NCBI RefSeq assembly: GCF_028389875.1
Contig: NC_084671.1
Coordinates: 1,744,501 to 1,808,500, forward strand
Origin: Rhea pennata
Taxonomy: Eukaryota > Chordata > Aves > Rheiformes > Rheidae
DNA: 64,000 bases
Reading direction: 5' to 3'
Positions 49,487 through 61,500 of this stretch are shown here, piece after piece. Each line of letters opens with the position of its first letter. The first letter of the stretch is position 1. Both the position numbers and the translations under genes were made by a program. Below the pieces are notes generated by a model. The model saw only the letters and a list, made by a program, of their open reading frames with translations. It was not told where the DNA came from and made no database searches.

Positions 49487-52150
49487 GATCTCTCAGTAGC
49501 TCTGCTAATTTGTTCTTAAAATCTTTCTATTTCATGAAAGTGCTAATTAATGGCTAAATGGGAGTGAAATTCTTAAACTGATTGTGGCTGAATGTTGCCC
49601 CCCCCCAATCAATCGCTCTCCTTACGCAAAAGGAGTATATTATGCACCAGTGATGATTTAGTACTTGCAAAGAAAAAAAGCATCAGGAAAAGATTTTTTT
49701 TTTTTTAAATAACCACTCAATCTTAAACGAACAAGTAGTTGGAGTATGTCAGTTATGAACTAAGTATGAGCAGTGGCTGTGCTTAGGGCCAGAATGAATT
49801 GCTGTTTTGCCTGCTATGTAACTATTGGGAAGCCGTCCTGAATACGGACATTGAAGAGCCTTGCAGTACAGCCATGTGTAAATGTGGCTGTGGTACTGAG
49901 TCCACGCTTCGTGCAGCACTTCCTCCATTCGCGCGGCGTAGGCTCTCATTCTGCATGGCGCCGCACGTGAAGCCAGGTCGAGTGGATAGCTGGAAGACGC
50001 AGGTCTGATGGCCGAAGGCGGCAAGTTCTTGCTGCGTGAATTAGGAGGCAGGCAGTGCTCTGGACCAGAGGCAATAACCACCTGCGTTGCCTCTTCCCGT
50101 GAGCTGCCTGGGCTAAGGCAGCCAGCACCGGAGAAGTGGTGGGGAGCAGCCTGCCAAGCGGCCGCGGCGGGCTGCGTTTGCCCTGTGCTCGGGGCTGCTG
50201 GGCTCCGTCTAGCTGAGGGCAGGGCATGGCTGTCTGCGCTTGCTGCTGCTTGCCCCAGGCAGCTGCCACCTCTGGAAATGCTCTTCGCTGCTCCCTTCAG
50301 AGAACCAAGCGAGGTAGATGAAGTCACCAATTGTTCAGGTGCTGCTTCTTTGAGAGGATTTTGCTTGCCAGTTTTTTCTCTAACTTCAATTAGATAGCAG
50401 TCTAAAATGGGTAACTTGGGTTTTTTCTTCCACCCCTTCACGGGAAAGGAGATGAGGAACATTTTTGTCACTTTTCAAAAACATGGTAGAATTGCATAAT
50501 TTTGTAAACGTGCCCTCAATTTGTAATACATGCTGAATTTAAGTGTAAATATCTTAACTGAGTAAAAGGATTATCTTAGATGTCTCTAAGGATCTTGAAT
50601 ATATCCAGAATGTTATTAGGCTATTGAAGGATAATTTTGGATCTGTTTTTTAAAACTTGTATTTTGAATTAATCTGCCAACTCAATACTGAGTATACAAG
50701 AGAAAAAGTATGTGCTTGGGTTTATCGGATATATATTTCACTTCCAATTTTTTGTAATGCTCATTTCCTTGCATCTATGAAGGTATAGCAAATGAATCTA
50801 AAAAGCTTTATGGAGCACAGTTCCATCCTGAAGTTAGCCTTACAGTGAATGGAAAAATGATCTTGAAGAATTTTCTTTATGACATTGCTGGATGCAGTGG
50901 TACCTTTACAGTGGAAAATAGAGAACTTCAGTGTATTCAAGATATTAAAGAGAAAGTGGGTTCATCAAAAGTTCTGGTAAGTAGCTTGAATGGAAGTTGA
51001 AAGGTTAGTTGCAACAGGCTGACGGGAAGGCTGACACTTGCAGTTACTCTGGTTCATCTGAAAACTGCAGAATTATCATGTTTTGGGTAATACAGTAAAC
51101 GGGTGGTTTTAGAAAATTTGTGTTCATTGCACAGTTGGGTTGACATACTATTTGACTTCTCATTTTCTTCCAAATCGTTGATTATAAGTCAATAGCCTGT
51201 TTTGGTCCTCATTATTGCATCTGAATTACAGTTAACACTCTTTTCCCCCTCCCACCAAAGGGCTGAACAGATTTAGGATTTCTCCCTTTTTTTCCCCTCC
51301 TACTTAGGTTTTACTCAGTGGAGGTGTGGACTCAACAGTGTGTACTGCTCTCCTGAATCGTGCTTTAGACCGAGATCAGGTCATAGCTGTACACATAGAT
51401 AATGGATTTATGCGTAAAAGAGAAAGTCAGTCTGTGGAAGAAGCACTAAAAAAACTAGGAATTCAAGTTAAAGGTACTGTAATTTTTATGTATGTTTGAT
51501 ACCAGTAAAAATGGTGTGGCTAGTCTCCTAAAATGCACGTCTAACATCATTTCATTGATTTGAATCAACTTTACAGTTCAGATTTGCATACCAAAGCATA
51601 GTTGCCAATTTGCAATGATCTAGATTTGTTCGCAAAATTTTAAGACTAAAATACTTAGCTTAACTTGTATGATGATTGGAGTGTATCATGAACTGACCTA
51701 TCTCTTCAGTTGCTGAGATCAGATCACTGTTGTTAAGGCACCATGAAGCAGCTCTTTCGGCTCATTGGTGCCTTTTCTTCTGCTGATGGATAAGTAACTC
51801 CTTTCAGCTGCTCCAGAACTCATCTGATGACTAGGGCTTTTCTGCTTGTCGTTTCTCTTTTTAAACTGTGAGCTCACTTGGGTGCTTGAATAGTATTATA
51901 ACCAAAATTCCCTTTCTGAGGCTTTTCTGCTCTCCTGGCTTCATGTATTTTATGAGGGTATTTTAGTTGTGTTTTTGGATAACTTGATGGAAAGCAGTCT
52001 TATGATTTCAAGCAGTACATTTTGAGAGTGCAGAAGGTGCCTTATCTTCACTGATAAGGATTAGGGGTTTTTGATGCCTGAGTAGGTCAGAGAAGGCAAA
52101 CTATATATGTTTGAGTTGTGCAGACAATGGGACCTTTATTATACAGCTGC

Positions 52151-52190
<40 letters not shown>

Positions 52191-55100
52191 TTTTGTAAGG
52201 CTGTGTGTGAATACTGTTGTCTAGTGTTGTGGGGGTTTTTCCTACTGTTTTTTGTTTTGGTCAGGAAGCATGGTATTAGATGAGCAATGCAATCCATTAG
52301 CCTGCCTGTATGAAACAGTGCGGAGAGCTTTGGTGTTAGCATCTTGCAGATTTGACTACAAAATCCTGATGCAATAAATCTAGGCTTTGTTCTGTACATA
52401 CTGATTGATTTTTTTTTTTTAATGAAAAAGCTGTGCCTTATTCTTGCATTTTGTAGACTAATATAGCTGGACTATGGCAGGTTGCCAGAGTAACAAACTA
52501 AGGAAATCCATTCACTGGAAGAGCTCATCCAGTATGTCCTGGATTTCAGTGCTGGTAAAAAGATGCCAAAGAGCCTTCTAGCTGATCTCTGTATTGAGAG
52601 TGTCTAAATTAAGAAGCATAAAGTACCATAAGTAAATAATACATTATTTCATTTTTGGTTGCAGAAGGGACTTGGGGAAATAGCATCCTCTAAACTAACT
52701 GTATAAATAAAGCAAGTAAATTTTATAATCTATGAAGGGAAACAAGAACTGAACTTCTATTCTGTTACCTAGCTTTATAACATGAAAAATAATTGCCCTG
52801 TAGAATAGGTTAATAAGAGAAATAAAGTACTTTCATTGCAAATAATTCGTGAGTTATTGAATAGACTAATCAAATGCAGTTAATAGTTAACTGACTTGAA
52901 TTAATTTTGAAACAGTAGAGTAAAACTTATTTTTTTGCAATCTTACTTAATTTCTATTGGCTTTGTCAACAAATTCCTGTAATCTCGTGCAGTGGTAAAT
53001 GCAGCCCATTCATTCTATAATGGTACAACAACTCTGCCAATCTCTGATGAGGATAGAACTCCACGTAAAAGGATTAGCAAGACCTTGAATATGACTACAA
53101 GTCCTGAAGAAAAGAGAAAAATTATCGGTGACACCTTTGTTAAGGTAATGCTTAAAATTCTTTGCTTTTTTAAGTGATAACAACTTCTAAATAAATTTCC
53201 TGTCTTGGCCTGTTTCATTCTGACATCGCTGAGCACATAGAGCTTTACATGGGTCATACACATTGTGGATGACATAACAAACTGTTGATACCTTATCTGA
53301 AAGAAGCTTAAAACTTTTGGAAGTCAACCGATGGAATAATGTTACCAACATTTTACTAGATACATTTTCATTTTTAGATACAATACAGTAATTGGTGATT
53401 CGGTTCAGTTGCATAACCTTTCAAGTAACGTTCTTTTACCAAATTGATAGGTGCTGTGAATTTTGACATGTTTCTGTTCCTTTGCTGAAGATGCACAATT
53501 TTTCTTTTGTCAGCTATCAATATGGTCAAGCAAAGAGACTGTACCTTTCTAGGACTAGCGATATTCCTGTATTCTGAAGATACTGTTTACATATTTAGCA
53601 AAATATGGGATTTTAGGCATCCTTCAGGAATAGGCTACTGTTAATGATGAGTCTTCCTTGTTTATTGCTCATGCTTTTAATGCAGTTCAGTTGCATTCTT
53701 GGTGCAATTTGTTACCTCCCCTCAGAATTTTTGTAACTAAAAAAGTAAATCAGAACACTTTTCTGTTTTCTTTCCATCTTACAGATTGCCAATGAAGTTA
53801 TTGGGGAAATGAATCTGAAACCTGAAGAGGTTTTTCTTGCTCAGGGTACCCTCAGACCTGATCTAATTGAAAGTGCTTCCCTTGTTGCAAGTGGCAAAGC
53901 TGAAGTCATCAAAACTCATCATAATGACACAGAACTAATCAGAAAGCTACGAGAAGAGGTAACTGAAAATGAGGATACTGAGTGTATCCTTCTGTTTGTC
54001 ACAAATGTGAAGCTGATAGTGAAACAGAAGTTACTCAGTTTTCACAAATAACTATCCCATCTTGATGGGACCCTATTCTAATGAGGCCCTTTAGATTCTG
54101 TTGTAATGTATGTTTTAATGTATTACACTTCTTAGTTGCTAGGTTCAAAGAGTTGTTAAAATGATTTGAGTATTGGCCAGCATTGATTATTAGGTAAAAG
54201 TGTCAACAGATTGAGTCTAGTTTCATTTGGGGTGAACACCAGTAGTCTAAACTGAAAACTGTTTCCTCACATTTTTTTTCTTTTTCTTTTTTTTTTTTTT
54301 TTTAGGGATAGAAAAGATTCACCTATTTTAATAAGGAAGCCAAAACAATACCAAATGACTTGAGTAGAAGACTAGTTTAAGACTTTTCAAACATATTTAG
54401 TCTGGTTCAGTTTGAATTCACTATGTAATAGATCACTTTTATTCCTTCTGTTATATCTTGTCATGAAGACTAGATAAGGGGTAACCTTTTCCGATGGTAC
54501 TGATGGTCAGATCTCGCACATTACTATAACAGAAGGATAGCTTCAGTCATCTCTCTAAACAGGAGCTGATTATCATTTCACTAAAGCACTGTCACTGCTC
54601 TTGCCTGAACCAGTAGTGTTCAGCATTATGATCATAGTATTCTACTCTCTCTTGAGATAGAATGAGAACAATGCATTTAAATAGGTTGAAATGTAGGGAC
54701 AGTTCCTTCAGGTACCCACAGAGATCTTATGCAGTCTCTGTATGAAGTTACTAGTTAACCATTACTGATAATTGATCAGATTACAAAAGCCAGTATACAC
54801 TGATGGCACACAATCTGCTTGAAGTTGTCATTTTACAAACTCGCGTGTCTTTCTGAAATGGCCCAACATGGACATCTGTAGATGAAGACTAGCAGATTGA
54901 AGATGATACAAACATGGCAAGTTCTTAAGTATTAGCATGTGATGTAAGTGATTAGAAGAGGCAAAATTGGCCAATATTAAAATAATAAGTTCTTTATCTA
55001 TATTTTGAAATATTCTTAAGAAGGAACCAACAAATGTTATATAATGCCCTGTTGGAAGGTGTTCAGTTACTAGTGAGTGCTACATAAGCAATAAACCATA

Positions 55101-55484
55101 GGACAAAAAGTAATTGTTAAAGATGCACACTTATAATATTCATTATTGTACAAAATATTTTCAAGGTTTTTAGATCACTTTGTCTAGTGAAAAGAAACGG
55201 CTGAATTTCTGAAGATATTCACAGCTAGCCTTATTTACAGCTATACTCACACTGATTGAGCCATTTGTACTTCTGGCACAAACTTCAATTTCCTTGTCTT
55301 GTCCACTGTCCTCTAACTGTTATACAAGCATATATTCACATGTCCTTTTCTTTCTAGTGTTTATGCAAGTGTTGGCAGCTGATGCTATAAAAAGCAGGCC
55401 AATTTGACTGCCATAACCTAAACGTTTGAGGCTTTACTAGAAAATTATTTGAACACATAGGCTAGAGGGTAAACTTGCTAATTG

Positions 55485-55540
<56 letters not shown>

Positions 55541-58500
55541 GGTAAAGTAATAGAACCACTGAAAGACTTCCACAAAGATGAAGTACGAGTGCTAGGGAGA
55601 GAACTTGGTCTTCCTGAAGAGCTGGTTTCAAGACATCCCTTCCCAGGTATGGGAGGGCAGTGTATGCTATTTAGTGAGAGATTATAGATGACATTAATAC
55701 TGTTATTAACCATGCACATTTATTTAACCTTCAAAATACATGTATTTTGGATCATAAAAACCTTGTGTGTAAAACATGGAGCAAAATCAGTAGTTTTGCT
55801 TAAGCATTTTTTTTTCCAGGAAAAGAGACTGGAGAACAGCTGTATTACTTAGTGATTAAAAGAAAAGTTTTATAATTGAATTTTCTTCTACTTGTATTTC
55901 TTTAGTTGTATAAGCCAAAACAAGATTTTAACAGTGAAGTGCAGCTAAATATTGTCTCAGCAGTTAAATGTATTTTACTTCAAATACTAGCCTGTCATTC
56001 TATGGGGGCATTTGCTGGTTTCAGAATAATTGCATGGAAAATAACAGCAAGAATTCTTGACCAGAAAACAGCAAGTTATATAATACAACAAAGTCCAAAT
56101 CCTTTTAAGAAGGACATGTTTTTCTGTAGATGTTTTAAAAAATTGACCTGCAGGGTGTGCAGTAGTCACTGGCAGAATGCATAGGCTAGTCTATTAATGC
56201 ACAAGCATCACATAAAACGAAACAAACTGGTGTCTTGAGACATTTCCAGCAAGTTGCATGTAATTCTGTCTTAAGTAGCTAAAAAGTTAAACAGCCTTCA
56301 GGGGTCTTTGAAAACAGTGAAGATTTGATGATATAACTTTCATCTACATTGCCTAGTAAAGGCAAGAAGGATGGCAGGATTTCATTATTGCTAACTGCTG
56401 CTTTAAACAACCAGCCAACTTAAGATATAGATAATTAAATCTACTGATCAGAAATACTGCTTCAGAATAATTTGCTTGTATCTTTTTGTCTTGTGAAGTG
56501 CTAAGGGAATTTAAATATAGATATAACGGCAAAACAAACCATATTTAGTGATGAACGTGGAGTTCCAGATGCTGTTACTTTTTGTTTGTTTGTTTGTTTG
56601 TTTGTTTTAATGAATGTCTGCTTTCATGTTATATAATATAATGCTTTCTTAACTTGACATTGCAGGTCCTGGTCTGGCAATCAGAGTGATATGTGCTGAA
56701 GAACCTTATGTGTGCAAAGACTTCCCTGAAACAAACAACATTTTGAAAATAGTTGCAGACTTTTCTGCAAGTGTTAAAAAGGTAATAACATTATTAGATT
56801 CTAATAAGCATGAAAGTAGTATGAATGTTCTGTATTGGTCTGCAATGAGGTTTAAACTGCTAAATGTTTAAAATTATTTGTGTGGTCTTTAAGGAGTAAT
56901 GAATTCCAGTACAGTTCACTTGAAGCCATTCTACACAATACAGTAGAATTTTTGGAGCCATATTCAGTTGTGAGTGTTGGCTGACTTATAGGAAATGGAA
57001 GTTTTGTACAGATGAGGTTTTATGGAGATACTCAAATCAGGTAGTATCAACAAAAGATTGTTGCTTCCTGAAATAATTGTAACTTTCTAGGATTGCATGT
57101 GCTAGCAATCACTGAGTGCCTAGATGAAAGAGCAAAAGTGAGAATTCCTTCCTTGCTAAGTGTCCTAAACAAAAATCTGGAGTACTTGATCACTAGTGTT
57201 TAACTCCTAGCTGTTACGACCATCATGATTACCTTGAGCTCACTTAGGCTTAGCTGAAGGGGGCTGAAAAATCCTTAGCAGAGACCTGCTGGGTCAGAAG
57301 TTCAAAACAACTTTCAAAACTTTTCAAAGAAACACTGAAGTGTATGGTGTTCCTGATCATCATCAGGCTATGAAAGGGAGTATTTGCAGAAGTTTCCTTT
57401 AAAGCATATTAAATTGTAGTGTATCGCAGCAGGATATTGATTTATTCTGTATCTGAAACAGTGTTAAGATACGGCTGTGTGAAAGAGAATGAACATAGAA
57501 GAGCCTCACCTCTTACCTTGGAGAGCTTCAGCTTCAAATACTTGCAGCCTAACCAAATAAAAACTGATTTTACTCAAATTTAGTTGTTTACTAAAAGGTA
57601 TTTTATAAATAGTTTAAAGGTGTAAATGTGGTCTAAATTTAAGCAACCAGCAGTTTAAGTGATGGCTTTTTTGTTTGTTTTTTGTTTTTATTTTTTGGGT
57701 TTTTTTTTTTGCATTTTATAAGTTTTGTTTCAGTGGTTGGGGGGCTTTATTTTAATTAAAAGTTATTTTTCTGCATCGTTTTACAGCCACATACTTTGTT
57801 GCAAAGGGTCAAAGCATGTACAACTGAAGAAGACCAGGAGAAACTGATGCAGATTACAAGCCTACATTCACTGAATGCCTTCTTATTACCAATCAAAACT
57901 GTGGGAGTGCAGGTAAACGGATTAATACTAGGGATGTTAAATTTATTCCTAGCAGTTTGGCAGGCTGTAATTAAACATAGAATCAGTACTGTAAGAGTGA
58001 AAATAAGGGGCTTGCCTTGAGAAAATGAACTTCAAAAGACTGTGCTAACCATGTTACTTTAATTTGTCACTTCGGGTAGTGCAAAAGTCTCGAGGCATCT
58101 GAAAGCAAACTTGAGTAAATGTAGGTATCATGCCAGGTATCATGTTTGAGGACATCAGGTCACCTGAAATAATACACGCTGAAGAATGCTGGTCACTTCT
58201 ATCACAGGCAGTTTCTTCAAAACTTTGATCTGGTAGGCCTTTGCTGTAATCTCCTTGGCCCTTTCAAGAATGAAGAATCTGAGTCTAAGTCAGTCAGAAA
58301 AGCTACTTTCTACACGTGAATCATACCTGTTGCCTTTTCCTGTACTTTGTACTATATCCTTATCCTTGAGAGGAAAGGAACCAGAGAAATAGAAATAATT
58401 CAGGATATGGGAACATTTGAATCTTCACAGTGGCATATTGTTTTTTTTTTCCTTTTAGTCCTTTTCTAATGCTATGGGAATTTCTGTGGGTTGTCCTTTG

Positions 58501-61500
58501 AATTTCATATTTTTCATTTGTATTCACTAAACATTGAGCTGGCATTTTCATGGTGCTACATATGATAACTTAATGATCCCTTGAGTAGTCAAGAAGACAC
58601 TTCGTCACTTACCCTCTTCAGATTATTTATTGATAATTTGAGGGCAGGATTGAGCTCTATCCTCTGGAAACCTTATGCATATCCATTCTGAAAGCTTTCT
58701 TATTCTTTTATACACTTTTGTTAGCTCAAGGGAGGTCTTACTTCTGATTCTGTTTTCTGTTGTGATTTTTTTTTTTTCCTTCTTCGGTTGATATTGCTAA
58801 GTATACAGACTTCAACAGATTAGTGTCTATTAAATATTGACACAAAGTATGGTGTCTGTAGCTTACAGCTTACAAGATGAACAAGAAAGTATTGTAAATT
58901 ATTTTGGCAGCAAATTTCAAGTTAAACTTTTTTTTTCCTAGGGCGACTGTCGTTCATATAGCTATGTTTGTGGGATCTCTAGTAAAGATGCTCCACACTG
59001 GGAGTCTCTTATGTTTCTTGCCAGACTCATACCACGCATGTGCCACAATATAAACAGGTAAGTATTCTCTGTTCAGTATTGAATATCTTTATTTCTAATG
59101 ATCTATTTGATGTATGGAATGTAATACTTGTGCATTCTAGGCTTCTTGTATTTAATCCACGGTATAACTTTTTTGTATTTTGGACAGATGTATTATAAAG
59201 AGGTTACAAACACACAACACACCAACATTTAGATTTATTTCTGGAGTTGCTAACTTGAAAAATAATTGGATGGCCTATCTCCTCATTTTGATCAGATAAA
59301 AGCCAGTGCAACTTAAGCAGAGTGTTACTTGTCAGGTTGTATAAACCTATTACTGAACTGTAATGTCATGCAGTGTGGAGAGTTTTTGTGTGTGTCCAAA
59401 AAAAAGATTACAGGGAACTGTTAGCTCTAATGGCACAAAGAAAAGTTCCAAATCGAGGCAGTGCAACCTTAACTAAGCTCTCTTGTGAATAGAGTGCATC
59501 TTCTGGTTATCTGGTTGCATAATTTTTCCAGCAGCTGAAGTTTCTTTGAGATGAAAACAAGGTTTTATACTGCTGAAAGTTAGTTTAGAGGTTGAGAGAG
59601 TTGCTGGAAGCTGTGGGAATTTGGATGCCATTCTGGAGAATGGATATCCTCCTTGCCTGACTGTGAACTTTCTAAGACAAAACTGTTTGTAATTCTTTAA
59701 AGCGAAGTTACTTCTACAGCATAAGCGACACCTATTGAAACAGGTAGTGTTCTTAATGTGAAATCTTATATTGCAAGATATTCCTTTAAGGACCATAGAA
59801 TCAGTAAGGTTGGCAGGGACCTCTGGAAATCATCTAGTCCAACCTCCCTGCTCAGCAGGGTCACCTAGAGCATGGTAGACAGGGTTGCATCCAGGCGGGC
59901 CTTGAAGATCTCCAGAGAAAGAGACTCCACAACCTCTCTGGGCAACCTGGTCCAGTGCTCTGTCACTCGCACAGGGAAGAAATTCCCCATCACGGTCAGG
60001 CGGAGCTTCCTGTGCTTCAATTTCTGCCCACTGCCTCTTGTCCTGTCTCACGGGACAACTGAAAAGAGTTTGGCCCCGTCCCCTTGACACCCTCCCTTCA
60101 GGTACTTGTACACACTGATCAGACCCCACCTCAGTCTGCTCTTCCCCAGGCTGAAGAGGCCCAGCTCTCGCAGCCGTTCCTCGTAGGGCAGATGCTCCAG
60201 CCCTCTGATCATCTTTGTAGCCCTACACTGGACTCTCTCCAGCAGCTCCATGTCTCTCTGATACTGGGGAGCCCAGAACTGGACATAGGACTCGAGAGGA
60301 GGCCTCCCCAGGGCTGAGGAGAGGGGCAGGATCACCTCCCTCCACCTGCTGGCAACACTCTTCCCAGTGCACCCCAGGAGACCATTGGCCTTCTTGGCCA
60401 CAAGGGCACATTGCTGGGTCATGCTCAACCTGTCATCCACCAGCACTCCCAGGTCCTTCTCTGCAGAGCTGCTCTCCAGAAGGTCAGTCCCCAGACTGTA
60501 CTGGTGCCTGGGGTTATTTTTCCCTAGGTGCAGGACTCTGCACTTGCCCTTGTTGAACCTCAGGAGGTTCCTCTCTGCCCAGCTCTCCAGCCTGGCCAGG
60601 TCTCTCTGAATGGCAGCACAGCCCTCAGGTGTTTCAGCCACTCCTCCCAGCTTGGCATCATCAGCAAACTGTGTAAAATGGAACAAGAGGCCTGCAATCA
60701 GAGTTGCTTGCGCAATTTTGAAAGTATGTGTTTAATTTACAGCATTGCTGTATTCTTTAACCTATTTGTAGATTTAATACTACTATCCTGTTTATATCAC
60801 CTCTCTAGGAGTTTGACAGTACTGGGATATGTTTTTCAGATTTTTCATTGATATTTATAGGGATATTGAAGGGAGTTTAGGAAGCTGGCAGTTTGAGTTG
60901 TGCAGTGAAATAGTTGATCTTCTTCCGAACTATGCCTGCAGACTTTATATTACAAACAAAAATCTGGAATATAAAGCTTGCGTATTTTCCTGCTTTGTAT
61001 TTTAGACAAGTATTATTGGTTTGTATTTACAGACTTTTAAGTAACTCGTATGAATTTGTCATATTAAATAAAAGTCTTTTTGTGAGGCTAGTCGGACCAT
61101 ATTATACTTTGCTCTTTTTACTGCAACATATAAAACACAGTGAAGGAGATTAAAAAGATAAAGCTCATGTGACTAATTTGAATTTGGAAGTTTAGTATGG
61201 ATGTTATAAATGTATAAATCAGTGTTAATGGCCTGTGATGAAAGTACAGCTATTTCTAAATAAGGAGGAGTATTTTGTTTAGTGATATTTTTTTGGTATC
61301 TCCACAGGAGAGGAGATAGAAATTGTAAGCATTTATTAAGTAGTTTTCTTAAAATAATCTTAACTTTAACTGACATCAAAGTAAAATTTTTAAAAAACAC
61401 CCTCTGTGATACGACTGAGTTGTCATTTCTGTTTTTTAAAGGATTATTCTTTTGAATAAGTAACGTTGAGGCTATTGCTAGTCTCTAGGAAACCAAGATA

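Noticed and set aside
49459-49706. Poly-A tail of a processed pseudogene in GMPS intron 5
   Set aside because: The T runs could mark a minus-strand tail, but no polyadenylation signal, target-site duplication or recognisable parent gene was found; left as a possibility only.
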